Shown in pieces: positions 8,805 through 17,776 of a stretch of DNA of 64,000 nucleotides. This DNA is from Acidimicrobiaceae bacterium (GTDB taxonomy: Bacteria > Actinomycetota > Acidimicrobiia > Acidimicrobiales > Poriferisodalaceae): the NCBI GenBank assembly GCA_026713105.1, contig JAPOPC010000056.1:1-64000 (forward strand), written 5' to 3'. Below the pieces are notes generated by a model. It had not been told where the DNA came from, ran no database searches, and was given only the letters and a program-made list of their open reading frames with translations. The position numbers were made by a program, and so were the translations under genes. Numbering within the stretch: position 1 is the first letter of the stretch; each line of letters starts with the position of its first letter.

Positions 8805-10319
8805 ATGGCGCGTCGAGGTCGTAGGCGCCAGGCCGCGACCACCGTTGCGCCGGCGCCGCTGGGCCAAGCACGCAACACCTTTCCGCCGCTCGAGCTCATC
8901 AGCGCCGACGAAGTCGAACGCATCCACGAGGCATCGCTGCGAGTGCTGTGCGAGATCGGCATGAACTTCCTGCTGCCCGAAGCGGTACAGATCTTGTGCG
9001 CGGCAGGTGCAAGCTCCGACGACGGCGTGCGCGTGCGGTTCGAGCCCGAGATGGTCACCGAGCAAGTCGCACTCGCACCGTCGCAGTTCACGCTGCATGC
9101 CCGCGACCCGGCCAACAGCGTTGTCTTCGGCGACGACTGGGTGGTGTTCGGCATGGTCGGCAGCCCGCCGAATGTGTCCGACCTCGACCGCGGCCGGGTC
9201 ACCGGCAACTACGCCGACTTCTGCAACATGCTGCGGTTGCAGCAATCGCTTGATGCCGCCGACACCTGCACCGGCCACTCCGTCGAGCCGATCGATCTCG
9301 AAGTGCGCACACGCCATCTGGACGCCGTGTCGGCCATGTACACGCTGTCGACCAAGCCCGGGTTCTGCTACTCGCTGGGACGCGCACGCGTCAGCGACGC
9401 CATCGAGATCGCCCGCATCGCCCGCGGCATCGACCACGACACACTCCTGCGCGAACCGTCCATCCACACGGTGGTGAACGCGAACTCGCCGCTTGTGTAC
9501 GACAAGCCGATGCTGGAGGGTGCCATCGAACTCGCCCGCCACGGCCAGCCGGTCGTGTTCACGCCATTCACCCTCGCGGGGGCGATGGCGCCCGTCACCA
9601 TCGCTGGTGCCCTCACCCAGCAGAACGCTGAAGCGCTTGCGGGCATCACGCTGTCGCAGCTGGTGAACCCCGGCGTGCCCGTCGTGTACGGCAGCTTCAC
9701 GTCCAACGTCGACATGCGATCGGGCGCGCCGGCGTTCGGCACGCCCGAGTACGCGAAGGCCACCATCATCAGCGGCCAGCTCGCCCGCCGCTACGGCCTG
9801 CCGCTGCGGGCCTCGAACGCGAACGCCTCCAACGCCCCCGACGTCCAGGCCGCCTACGAGTCGCAGATGTCGCTGTGGGCGTGCGTGGTCGGCGGCATCA
9901 ACTACGTGCTGCACGGTCTGGGCTGGATCGAGGGCGGGCTGTGCGCCTCGTATGAGAAGGTGATCATCGACGCCGAGATGATCCAGATGATCCGGGCGAT
10001 GCTGCAGCCAACGGTGATCGACGACGCGTCGCTGGCGGTCGACGCCATTGCGGAAGTCGGGCCTGCCAACCACTTCTTCGGCGCTGCCCACACGCTGGAG
10101 CGCTACGACACGGCGTTCTACGAGCCGATGCTGTCGGACTGGCGCAACTTCGAGACGTGGCACGAGGACGGGGCGCTCGACGCCACCCAGCGGGCGAACG
10201 GCATCTGGAAGCAGCTCTTGGCCGACTACGAAGAGCCGCCGATGGATGACGCCATCCGCGCCGAGCTCACCGACTTCGTAGAGCGCCGCCGAGCAGAAGG
10301 CGGCGTAGAGCCCCTCTAA
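8805..10319 (+). CDS. Trimethylamine methyltransferase (MttB)-like, non-pyrrolysine type
   Basis: The 504-residue protein is of the length and pattern of the MttB/MtgB superfamily, which move a methyl group from a quaternary or tertiary amine to a corrinoid protein. Recognisable stretches are RIHEASLRVLCEIG near the N-terminus, NANSPLVYD, VVFTPFTLAGAMAPVT and YESQMSLWACVVGG. There is no in-frame stop codon at a pyrrolysine site, so it belongs with the non-Pyl members; those studied act on glycine betaine or related compounds. The first 20 residues are basic and low in complexity. No corrinoid protein or reductive activase gene is nearby, so the substrate is open. The TetR gene just upstream may control it. 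Its stop overlaps that of the convergent ligase gene. Confidence 0.8.
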   Translation: MARRGRRRQAATTVAPAPLGQARNTFPPLELISADEVERIHEASLRVLCEIGMNFLLPEAVQILCAAGASSDDGVRVRFEPEMVTEQVALAPSQFTLHARDPANSVVFGDDWVVFGMVGSPPNVSDLDRGRVTGNYADFCNMLRLQQSLDAADTCTGHSVEPIDLEVRTRHLDAVSAMYTLSTKPGFCYSLGRARVSDAIEIARIARGIDHDTLLREPSIHTVVNANSPLVYDKPMLEGAIELARHGQPVVFTPFTLAGAMAPVTIAGALTQQNAEALAGITLSQLVNPGVPVVYGSFTSNVDMRSGAPAFGTPEYAKATIISGQLARRYGLPLRASNANASNAPDVQAAYESQMSLWACVVGGINYVLHGLGWIEGGLCASYEKVIIDAEMIQMIRAMLQPTVIDDASLAVDAIAEVGPANHFFGAAHTLERYDTAFYEPMLSDWRNFETWHEDGALDATQRANGIWKQLLADYEEPPMDDAIRAELTDFVERRRAEGGVEPL

Positions 10320-11845
10320 TTGATCTGCTTCTCCATGCCTTCCCAGTACGGCGCACGGAGCTTGAACTTCTGGAGCTTGCCGGTGGCGGTGCGGGCGAGC
10401 TCCTCGCGGAAGTCGACGCTGGTGGGGCACTTGAAGTGCGCCATCCGCTCGCGGCAGAAGTCGATGAGCTCCCGCTCGGTTGGCTCGCCGTCGACGACCA
10501 CAAGAGCCTTGATGGTCTCGCCCCACTTCTCGTCGGGCACGCCGATCACCGCAACTTCGGTGACTGCCGGATGGCTGAACAGCACGTCCTCCACCTCGAT
10601 GGAGGACACGTTCTCGCCGCCAGAGATGATCACGTCCTTCTTGCGGTCGGAAATCGTGACGTGGTGCTCATCGTCCATCGTGCCGCCGTCGCCGGTGTGG
10701 AACCAGCCGTCGGTGATGGCCTCGGCAGTGGCCTCGGGCTGCTCCCAGTAGCCCTCGAGCACCACGTTGGCCCGCGCCAGGATCTCGCCCTGGCTGTCCA
10801 CGTCGATCTTGACGCCGATCGCCGGCGCACCCGCCCGGCTCAGCTTGCGGGCCTTGTCGTCGGGCTCGAAATCGTCCCATTCGGGCCGGCAGCGGTTCAT
10901 GGTCAGCAACGGCGCCGTCTCGGTGAGGCCGTAGATCTGGATGAACTCCCAGCCCAGTTCGGTCTCCATCCGGGCGATGGTGCGCGTGGGGGGCGGGGCG
11001 CCCGCCACCACCATCCGCACCCGTCCGCTGCCGGGAATGGGACCCTCCCACTCGGCCGCAGCATCCAGCACTGCTGCCACCACGGCCGGCGCGCCGCACA
11101 TCAGCGTCACGCCGTGCTGGTCGATGCGCTGCAGAATCTCGGGGCCGCGCACCTCGCGCTGCACCACGTGCTTGCCTCCCATGCCGGTCACGGCGTAGGG
11201 CATGCCCCAGCCGTTGCAGTGGAACATCGGCAGCGTGTGCAGGTACACGTCGCGGTCGTTGACGCCCGAGTGCCAACCGAAGGTGGTGGCGTTCACCCAC
11301 AGCGCCCGGTGGGTCTGCTGCACGCCCTTGGGGCGGGCGGTGGTGCCGGAGGTGTAGTTGATGGTGGCGGTGACGTCCTCGTCGGGGGTCCAGGGGGCCG
11401 GCTCGGCGCCCGACGCGTACATCTGGTCGTCGGCGTCGGTGCCCATCACCACGAAGTGCTCGACGTCGATGTCCTTGCAGGTGTCCTCCATGGAGGGATC
11501 TACCAGCAGCATCGTGGCGCCGCAGTGATCGATGATGTAGCTGATCTCGTCGTGGCTGAGGCGGAAGTTGATCGGCACGAAGATGCGGCCGTAGCCCGAC
11601 ACGCCATAGAACGACGTCATCAGCCGGCCGGCGTTCTGGGACACCATCGCGACCCGCTCGCCGTGGCCGATGCCGAGCTGGTCCAGCTTGGCGGCTTGGG
11701 CCCGCACCAGTTCGCCGAACCGGGCGTAGGTGATCTCGCCAAGCCCGCCGCCGGGTGCCTCGGGCTCGTCGGCCAGCGCTACCCGGTCCGGATAGACGTT
11801 CTCAGCCCGGTACAGGAAGTCGGAAACAGTAAACGGAACCTTCAT
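10316..11845 (-). CDS. AMP-dependent acyl-CoA synthetase
   Basis: The 509-residue ANL-superfamily ligase activates a carboxylic acid to its acyl-AMP and then its CoA thioester. Motifs in order: the P-loop-like INYTSGTTARPKGVQQTH, the IYGLTETAP motif, DGWFHTGDGG, and the hinge region DRKKDVIISGGENVSS. The C-terminal domain ends with the catalytic-lysine region (RTATGKLQKFKLR). This pattern is that of medium/long-chain or cinnamate/fatty acid CoA ligases; the substrate cannot be chosen by eye. The stop codon overlaps that of the convergent mttB-like gene by four bases. Confidence 0.88.
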   Translation of the reverse strand: MKVPFTVSDFLYRAENVYPDRVALADEPEAPGGGLGEITYARFGELVRAQAAKLDQLGIGHGERVAMVSQNAGRLMTSFYGVSGYGRIFVPINFRLSHDEISYIIDHCGATMLLVDPSMEDTCKDIDVEHFVVMGTDADDQMYASGAEPAPWTPDEDVTATINYTSGTTARPKGVQQTHRALWVNATTFGWHSGVNDRDVYLHTLPMFHCNGWGMPYAVTGMGGKHVVQREVRGPEILQRIDQHGVTLMCGAPAVVAAVLDAAAEWEGPIPGSGRVRMVVAGAPPPTRTIARMETELGWEFIQIYGLTETAPLLTMNRCRPEWDDFEPDDKARKLSRAGAPAIGVKIDVDSQGEILARANVVLEGYWEQPEATAEAITDGWFHTGDGGTMDDEHHVTISDRKKDVIISGGENVSSIEVEDVLFSHPAVTEVAVIGVPDEKWGETIKALVVVDGEPTERELIDFCRERMAHFKCPTSVDFREELARTATGKLQKFKLRAPYWEGMEKQIN

Positions 11846-12000
11846 GTCGTCCCCTCAGTGTCGTGCGTCGCCGTGGACCATGTTCGTCTGTTGGTTCAGT
11901 CGCCCGGCGGCCGGAGGTTGCCCCGACGGCTCGGCCGCGCCAACTCTAGGGCGGCCTGTGGCGGCGATGCCCTGGACTGCTGGCTTCTAGGGTCGCGCCC

Positions 12001-12921
12001 ATGGAGGGATCGCCAGGAGCACCGCCCCCGGCCGGCCAGTTCGATGTTCACGTCATTGACGGCACCTACGAGTTGTTCCGTCACTTCTTCGCGGTGCCCA
12101 GCCGCAAGGCGCCCGACGGCAGTGAGATCGGGGCGTTGCGAGGCGTGCTGGGCAACATGGTGATGCTGCTGGAGGCCGGCGCAACGCACATCGCCGTCGC
12201 CACCGATCATGTCGTGGAGTCGTTCCGCAATGATCTGTGGCCGGGCTACAAGGACGGCTCGGGCATCGACCCCGACCTGGCGTCGCAGTTCCACCCCACC
12301 GAGGAGGCGTTGGAGCTGCTGGGCGTCGCTGTCTGGCCGATGGTGGAGTTCGAAGCCGACGACGCCATGGCAGCAGGCGCGGCGATGGCTGACGACGACG
12401 AGCAAGTCCGGCAGGTGTTCATCTGCACGCCCGACAAGGACTTGGGCCAGTGCGTGGGCGGCAAGGTCGTCCAGTGGGACCGCCGGGCCGACGAGGTGAT
12501 CGACGCGGCAGGCGTCGAGGCCAAGTTCGGCGTCAGGCCCCCCTCGATTCCCGACTATCTAGGTTTGGTGGGAGACAGCGCCGACGGCTTTCCAGGCCTG
12601 AAGGGCTGGGGCGCCAAGTCGACGTCGGTGATGCTCTCGCACTACGGCCACATCGAGAACATCCCCGACGCGCACGCCGACTGGGAGCCCAAGGTCCGCG
12701 GCGCTGCAGGCCTCGCTGCAACGCTCGTTGCTGAGCGAGATCTCGCCTTGCTGTTCCGCCGCATAGCCACGGTGCGCACCGATGCGCCCGTGTCAGACAG
12801 CGTCGATGAATTGGCATGGCGTGGCCCGCACCGCGGCTTTGAAAACCTTTGCAATCAGATCGGCGCCGAGAACCTGTTCGACCGGGTAATGAATCTCGCC
12901 GCCTACCGCGCCGACACGTGA
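12001..12921 (+). CDS. 5'-3' exonuclease / flap endonuclease, Pol I N-domain type
   Basis: The 306-residue stand-alone protein resembles the 5'-nuclease domain of DNA polymerase I. Metal-binding acidic clusters are visible in VIDGTYELFRHFF (about residues 18-30), EADDAMAAGAAM, ICTPDKDLGQ and VGDSADGFPGLKGWGAKS; the last is the helix-hairpin-helix-like DNA-contact region. It probably trims flaps or RNA primers during repair or replication. Actinobacteria often carry such a protein in addition to PolA. It stands alone, ending one base from the convergent VOC gene. Confidence 0.85.
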   Translation: MEGSPGAPPPAGQFDVHVIDGTYELFRHFFAVPSRKAPDGSEIGALRGVLGNMVMLLEAGATHIAVATDHVVESFRNDLWPGYKDGSGIDPDLASQFHPTEEALELLGVAVWPMVEFEADDAMAAGAAMADDDEQVRQVFICTPDKDLGQCVGGKVVQWDRRADEVIDAAGVEAKFGVRPPSIPDYLGLVGDSADGFPGLKGWGAKSTSVMLSHYGHIENIPDAHADWEPKVRGAAGLAATLVAERDLALLFRRIATVRTDAPVSDSVDELAWRGPHRGFENLCNQIGAENLFDRVMNLAAYRADT

Positions 12922-12922
12922 G

Positions 12923-13282
12923 TCAGGCGGGCTGATTCAGCTCGATCATGTTGCCGGCCGGGTCGAAGAAAAACGTCTGGCGGGCGGACGTGCCCGGCAG
13001 CGGCACCGGGTCCTTGACCCTCACGCCAGCGTCTCGCAGCTCAGCCACGGTGGCGTCGATGTCGGCCACCTTGAAGGCCCAGTGCTGGCCCTTGGGCGGC
13101 ACCCAGTCGGCCACTTCGATGAGATGCACCTCGCCGCCGCCAGGGGTCTGCAGCCACCGCCCGTTGAAGCCGAAGTCGGGCCGATCAAGCTGCTTCATGC
13201 CCAACACCTCGGTATAGAACGGCGCCGCAGCATCCACATCGGCGCAGTTGATCGACACGTGATGCACAGGCCCCAGTTCCAT
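12923..13282 (-). CDS. VOC-family (glyoxalase-like) protein
   Basis: The 119-residue single vicinal-oxygen-chelate domain has two beta-alpha-beta-beta-beta modules. It begins HHVSINCADVDAAAPFYTEV, typical of glyoxalase/dioxygenase relatives, and ends FFFDPAGNMIELNQ. The likely metal ligands are a His near residue 8, a His in GEVHLIEV and the Glu near the end. Such small proteins can be lyases, isomerases or resistance proteins; neighbours (an exonuclease and pccB) do not decide. A link to methylmalonyl-CoA epimerase is possible because acyl-CoA genes follow, but this protein is shorter than typical Mce. Confidence 0.75.
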   Translation of the reverse strand: MELGPVHHVSINCADVDAAAPFYTEVLGMKQLDRPDFGFNGRWLQTPGGGEVHLIEVADWVPPKGQHWAFKVADIDATVAELRDAGVRVKDPVPLPGTSARQTFFFDPAGNMIELNQPA

Positions 13283-13359
13283 GCCCGCAGCTTAGGCCCA
13301 AGCCCCGCACCCCAAACCACCCGAGCTAGGGAGCGGCGCGCTCTCGTAGGCTCTGCCAG

Positions 13360-14916
13360 ATGTCTGAGCCCACCATGGACGAGCGGCTGGAAGAGCTCGC
13401 CCGCCGCCGTGACGAGGCGCGCAACGCCGGTACCGAGCGGGCCGTCCAGCGCCAGCACGACAAGGGCAAGATGCTCGCCCGCGAGCGCATCGAGTACCTG
13501 TTCGACGACGGCACCTTCCACGAGCTCGACATGCTCGCTCGCCACAGGGCCCACGACGTCGGCCTCGACGAGCGCCCCTACACCGACGGCATCATCACCG
13601 GCTGGGGCAATATCGAGGGCCGCAAGGTGTTCGTGGCCAGCCAGGACTTCACTGTGTTCGGCGGCGCCCTCGGCGAGGTGTTCGCCGAGAAGACCCACAA
13701 GGTCATGGACCTCGCCGAGTCGGTCGGCGCCCCCATCATCGGCCTCAACGACGGCGCCGGCGCCCGCATCCAGGAAGGCGTCGTCTCGCTGGCCGGCTAC
13801 GGCGGCATCTTCCGCCGCAACGTGCTGGCCTCGGGCGTCATCCCGCAGATCAGCGTCATCATGGGTCCGTGCGCCGGCGGCGCTGTGTACTCGCCCGCCA
13901 TGACCGATTTCATCTTCATGGTGCGTGACTCCAGCCACATGTTCATCACCGGCCCCGACGTGGTGAAGACCGTCACCGGCGAGGATGTCACCCTCGAGGA
14001 GCTCGGCGGCGCCGGTTCGCACAGCACCAAGTCGGGCGTGGCCACGTTCGTGGCGGCCGACGAGAAGGCCGTCCTCGACGACGTGCGTTACCTGATGTCG
14101 TTCCTGCCGTCGAACAACCTCGACGCGCCGCCGGTCATCGAGGCCACGGACGAACCTGACCGCTGGTGCCCGTCGTTGCGCGACCTCATGCCGCACAGCC
14201 CCAACGTGCCCTACGACATGAAGCAGGTGATCGGCGAGGTCGTCGACGACGGCGACTTCTTCGAGTACCACGCCGCCTGGGCGGGCTCGATCGTTTGCGG
14301 TTTCGCACGGCTCAACGGCCGCTCAGTGGGCGTTGTGGGCAACCAGCCGATGGTGATGGCCGGCGTGCTCGACATCGAGTCGTCGGAGAAGGCGGCCCGT
14401 TTCGTGCGCTTCTGTGACGCCTTCAACATCCCGCTGCTGACGTTCGTGGACGTTCCCGGGTTCCTGCCCGGCGTCGATCAGGAGCATGGCGGCATCATCC
14501 GCCACGGCGCCAAGCTCTTGTACGCCTACTGCGAGGCGACCGTGCCGCGGGTGCAGGTGATCACCCGCAAGGCCTACGGCGGCGCATATGTCGTCATGGA
14601 TTCCAAGTCGGTGGGCTGCGACGTCAGCTTCGCCTGGCCCACAGCCGAGCTGGCCGTGATGGGCCCCCAAGGAGCGGTGGAGATATTGAACCGGCGCGAG
14701 CTGCAGCAGGCCGCCGACCCCGAGGCCCGCAAGGCGGCGCTGGTCGACGAGTACAGCCGCAAGTATGCGAACCCCTACATCGCCGCCGAGCGAGGCATCG
14801 TCGATGCGGTCATCGACCCTGCCGAGACCCGCCAGAAAGTCATCGCTGCATTCGACATGATCGGCGCCAAGCGCGAGGAGTTGCCGCGCCGCAAGCACGG
14901 CAACGTGCCCCTGTAG
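13360..14916 (+). CDS. pccB: Acyl-CoA carboxylase beta subunit (carboxyltransferase)
   Basis: The 518-residue carboxyltransferase moves CO2 from carboxybiotin to an acyl-CoA, probably propionyl- or acetyl-CoA. It has the expected N- and C-terminal crotonase-like halves. The oxyanion-hole segments are GAGARIQEGVVSLAGYGGIF and, in the second half, FVDVPGFLPGVDQEHGGIIR with AYGGAYVVM. Length matches PccB/AccD5. A small epsilon-like subunit gene follows 33 bases later and a CoA-transferase after that. The biotinylated alpha subunit is not in the window. Substrate specificity depends on one residue in the second half and is not assigned here. Confidence 0.93.
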   Translation: MSEPTMDERLEELARRRDEARNAGTERAVQRQHDKGKMLARERIEYLFDDGTFHELDMLARHRAHDVGLDERPYTDGIITGWGNIEGRKVFVASQDFTVFGGALGEVFAEKTHKVMDLAESVGAPIIGLNDGAGARIQEGVVSLAGYGGIFRRNVLASGVIPQISVIMGPCAGGAVYSPAMTDFIFMVRDSSHMFITGPDVVKTVTGEDVTLEELGGAGSHSTKSGVATFVAADEKAVLDDVRYLMSFLPSNNLDAPPVIEATDEPDRWCPSLRDLMPHSPNVPYDMKQVIGEVVDDGDFFEYHAAWAGSIVCGFARLNGRSVGVVGNQPMVMAGVLDIESSEKAARFVRFCDAFNIPLLTFVDVPGFLPGVDQEHGGIIRHGAKLLYAYCEATVPRVQVITRKAYGGAYVVMDSKSVGCDVSFAWPTAELAVMGPQGAVEILNRRELQQAADPEARKAALVDEYSRKYANPYIAAERGIVDAVIDPAETRQKVIAAFDMIGAKREELPRRKHGNVPL

Positions 14917-14949
14917 ATCGGCAGCGCAGATGGCACGAGCGAGCGACCG

Positions 14950-15156
14950 GTGACAGCGCCTGTGATCAGCGATGCGAACGTGGCCATCACGCCCGCCGCA
15001 ACTGCGTCCGAAGCAGCGGCCATCGTCACCGCACTCGAGCTGCTGTGGCCGCGTCCCGCTCCGCCTGCCCCCGACGCAGGCCCGCCCAGCAAGTGGCGTT
15101 TCAGCGGCCGCGCGTGGCAAGCCCCCACATCCTGGCCCGCCGTCCGCTACCGCTAG
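14950..15156 (+). CDS. Acyl-CoA carboxylase epsilon-like small subunit
   Basis: The 68-residue protein has a short helix (ASEAAAIVTALELLW) followed by a proline-rich stretch and a C-terminal segment containing W, SGRAW and another W. This resembles AccE/PccE, the small epsilon subunits that bind the carboxyltransferase of actinobacterial acyl-CoA carboxylases and raise activity. Position directly after pccB is as expected. Start is GTG at 14950. Homology is hard to prove at this size, so the call rests on pattern plus position. Confidence 0.7.
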   Translation: MTAPVISDANVAITPAATASEAAAIVTALELLWPRPAPPAPDAGPPSKWRFSGRAWQAPTSWPAVRYR

Positions 15157-15188
15157 CCGTGACAGCCGGCCCGACTCCCGCGCCACCC

Positions 15189-16307
15189 ATGCCGCTCGAC
15201 GGCTTGCGGGTCGTGGACCTGTCCTCAGTGTTCGCCGGGCCGCACTGCGCCCGCTACCTGGCCGATTTTGGGGCCGATGTCATCAAGGTGGAGCGGCCCG
15301 GCGGCGACACGGTCCGCAACATGGGCTGGCGCGACGCGCACGGCGAGACGCTGTGGTGGCGCCTCGTCAACCGCAACAAGCGCTGCGTGACGCTCGACCT
15401 CAAGGCCGACAGCGACCTCGCAATACTGCGGCGGCTGCTCACCGTCGCCGATGTGCTGGTGGAGAACTTCCGCCCCGGCAAGCTCGAAGCCCTCGGACTG
15501 GTGCCCGACGAGCTGATCGAAGCCAATCCGAAGCTGGTGATCGTCCGGCTGACCGGCTTCGGCCAGGACGGTCCCTACCGGGACCGGCCGGGCTTCGCCA
15601 CCCTCGCTGAGGCAATGAGCGGCTTCGCCTCCATGAACGGCGAGGCCGACGGCGCCCCGCTGCTGCCGCCGGTGGCGCTCACCGACGAGATCGCCGGCCT
15701 CGCCGGCGCGTTCGCAGCAATGACGGCGCTGCACAGCGGCGTCGGTCAGGTAGTCGACGTCAACCTGCTCGACTCCATGTCACAGGCGATGGGCCCGCTG
15801 ATGACCGCCTGGCACTCCGAGGGCTACCTGCAGCCCCGCCTCGGATCAGGCATCCCCTACAGCGTCCCCCGGGGCACCTACCAGGCATCCGACGGGGGCT
15901 GGCTGGCCGTCAGCACGTCGAGCGACTCGGTCGCGGCACGAGTCATGGCGATGATCGGCATCGGCGACGACGAGCGCTTCACCACCTTCGAGGGCCGCAT
16001 GGCCCACCGCGCCGAGCTCGACACGGCCATGGCCGCCTGGGTATCTCAAAGAACGCTCAGCGAAGCGGTCGCGGCTTTCGACGAAGCCCAAGCCGCAGCA
16101 GCACCGGTGCTCGACATGAGCCAGCTCGCCGCAGACCCCCACGCCAAGGCCCGCAAGGTCTTCGTCGAGGTCGACGGCCTCGTGCAGCAGAACGTGATTG
16201 CCCGCCTCGGCGCCACACCCGGCCAAGTCCGCTGGACCGGCCGCGACGAGGGCGCCGACAACGACTGCCTCACCGACCTCACCGACGCCGACCCCTGGCC
16301 CCGATGA
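15189..16307 (+). CDS. CaiB/BaiF family CoA-transferase
   Basis: The ~372-residue class III CoA-transferase moves CoA between carboxylates through an enzyme aspartyl-CoA intermediate. The N-terminus is typical (PLDGLRVVDLSSVFAGPHCA), followed by YLADFGADVIKVERPGGD, KLVIVRLTGFGQDGPY, and the region carrying the catalytic Asp. ATG at 15189 gives the usual family N-terminus; GTG at 15159, two bases after the preceding stop, is an equally possible start. It could hand CoA to a substrate of the neighbouring carboxylase or B12 mutase, but the acid is unknown. Confidence 0.87.
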   Translation: MPLDGLRVVDLSSVFAGPHCARYLADFGADVIKVERPGGDTVRNMGWRDAHGETLWWRLVNRNKRCVTLDLKADSDLAILRRLLTVADVLVENFRPGKLEALGLVPDELIEANPKLVIVRLTGFGQDGPYRDRPGFATLAEAMSGFASMNGEADGAPLLPPVALTDEIAGLAGAFAAMTALHSGVGQVVDVNLLDSMSQAMGPLMTAWHSEGYLQPRLGSGIPYSVPRGTYQASDGGWLAVSTSSDSVAARVMAMIGIGDDERFTTFEGRMAHRAELDTAMAAWVSQRTLSEAVAAFDEAQAAAAPVLDMSQLAADPHAKARKVFVEVDGLVQQNVIARLGATPGQVRWTGRDEGADNDCLTDLTDADPWPR

Positions 16308-16336
16308 TCGAGGGGCGGGCGCAGGCGGCGCTTGCC

Positions 16337-17773
16337 TCAGCCGCCGGAGCCGATCGGCTGCACGCCCTTCAGCTTCAGCAAGACCCACCGAGCACCCTTC
16401 ATCACCGGATACGCAACTCGCGAGATCAGCGGCGAACGAAACGCCAGTCGGTTGAACTTGTTGAACATCCCACGGTCCTCCGCCAGCAGCGCCAGCACGT
16501 TCAGCGCATCGTGACCGACAAAGAAGCGCTCGCCGATCTTGACCACCATCCCGTCGTTGAGATCGTGCGGCAACTCCCGGACTTCGGAGACGATCGGGCC
16601 GCCCAGCCGCGCATCGACCAGCACGAATTCCCCGACTGACTGTTGCAGCTTCAAGTACTGGGCGTAGTTGTTGCACATCAGGCATTCGCCGTCATACACG
16701 AGCCAGACCCGATCCGTTTGCTGGGGCTGCTGTGCCTGCTGGCGGCGTTTCAGCGCGCGGAACGGGATACCGACGATCGGCAGCGACCGCACGGTGCCCG
16801 AGAGCGAGAACCGCGCAGGAGCGAGGGGCGACAGCAGCAAGAACAGGCCCACCATGACGATATTGAGGGAGAACGAGATGTTCATGAGCCAGTCGCTCGT
16901 GATGTGGAACAGCATCAACACGGCGCCGATCGGCCGATGCAGGTGAGGCCGGAACAGCACCAACAGCGCAAAGATCTCGATATAGAGCGTCATCCACCAC
17001 ATCGATTGGGCCAGCCACTCGTGCGGCGCGACGAACGGCAGGAGTGGCGGAATGTCGTCAGCTTCTGCGAGCAATCGGTCCAACAGGATGCGCGTCAGGG
17101 CGTCAGACGAGAACAGTTCGAGCCGGCCGTACCAGATCTTCCAGATGCCCGACAACGTGTACGACAACAGGATGACGCTCTGCGCCATCCACAAGGCCGT
17201 GAGGCACCGCCGTACGCTGTTCCGCCCGTGGGCTCGGCCGTGCTGGCGGCCGGGCAGGAACAGCAGCGCGAAGCCGACCAGCATCAGTACATGTACGCCG
17301 TGGTTGATCGAGCCGTACGAATTCCGTATCGCCACGTGCAGGAACAGGTGCAAGAAGGCGCCGAACCGCAAGACGAAGATGCCTGGGGCCGCCGCTGCGC
17401 CGAGAGCGAACAGCAGACCGACCGCTGTCAGCGCAATCTGGTAGCCCAGCCAATCCGTTCCCACAAGCTGCTCCACCAGCCTGATGGGCCACAGCGGCGC
17501 CGTCGGAGGACCGCCGGAGTAGGCGTCTCCGAACGGGTAGTGAGCCGTGCCGACGAGGTAGGCGAGGAACACGTAGTAGAAGCGGCTCAGCAGCACCACG
17601 TTGTTCGCACTGCGAATTAATCCGGCGGGGGTCCGAGGCTCGGCGGTGCCGACGCGGAGCACCGACGTGCTGACCCGTCGCAGGCGCCGTCGGATTCGCA
17701 GCGACATCGCAACTGGGCTGCGTCGCGGGATCGTGACGGCTTGGGCCCGTTCGTCGGTGGCATCGTGCGGCAT
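16337..17773 (-). CDS. Membrane protein with HTTM-like domain fused to DCC (DUF393) thiol-disulfide domain
   Basis: The 478-residue protein has two parts. About residues 50-330 form a multi-pass membrane region with many aromatics and histidines (FGAFLHLFLHVAIRNSYGSI, NHGVHVLMLVGFALLFLPG), resembling the HTTM domain of vitamin-K-dependent carboxylase relatives. From about 350 there is a DCC domain: VYDGECLMCNNY with D361, C364 and C367 in a D-x-x-C-x-x-C motif, and a second conserved part around FFVGHDALNVLALL. DCC proteins are predicted thiol-disulfide oxidoreductases. A fused pair suggests membrane redox work, perhaps with menaquinone; that is inference. It begins 3 bases after the stop of an unknown TM-anchored gene and is probably co-translated with it. 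Confidence 0.8.
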   Translation of the reverse strand: MPHDATDERAQAVTIPRRSPVAMSLRIRRRLRRVSTSVLRVGTAEPRTPAGLIRSANNVVLLSRFYYVFLAYLVGTAHYPFGDAYSGGPPTAPLWPIRLVEQLVGTDWLGYQIALTAVGLLFALGAAAAPGIFVLRFGAFLHLFLHVAIRNSYGSINHGVHVLMLVGFALLFLPGRQHGRAHGRNSVRRCLTALWMAQSVILLSYTLSGIWKIWYGRLELFSSDALTRILLDRLLAEADDIPPLLPFVAPHEWLAQSMWWMTLYIEIFALLVLFRPHLHRPIGAVLMLFHITSDWLMNISFSLNIVMVGLFLLLSPLAPARFSLSGTVRSLPIVGIPFRALKRRQQAQQPQQTDRVWLVYDGECLMCNNYAQYLKLQQSVGEFVLVDARLGGPIVSEVRELPHDLNDGMVVKIGERFFVGHDALNVLALLAEDRGMFNKFNRLAFRSPLISRVAYPVMKGARWVLLKLKGVQPIGSGG

Positions 17774-17776
17774 CGA

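Noticed and set aside
10316-10319. Four-base overlap of convergent stops as a regulatory feature
   Set aside because: Such overlaps (also at 59301-59304) are common in compact high-GC genomes and need no special explanation.
8472-10526. Very long open frame on the minus strand opposite the mttB-like gene
   Set aside because: It is antisense to a clear methyltransferase gene, has no recognisable domain, and reflects GC-rich third-position bias.
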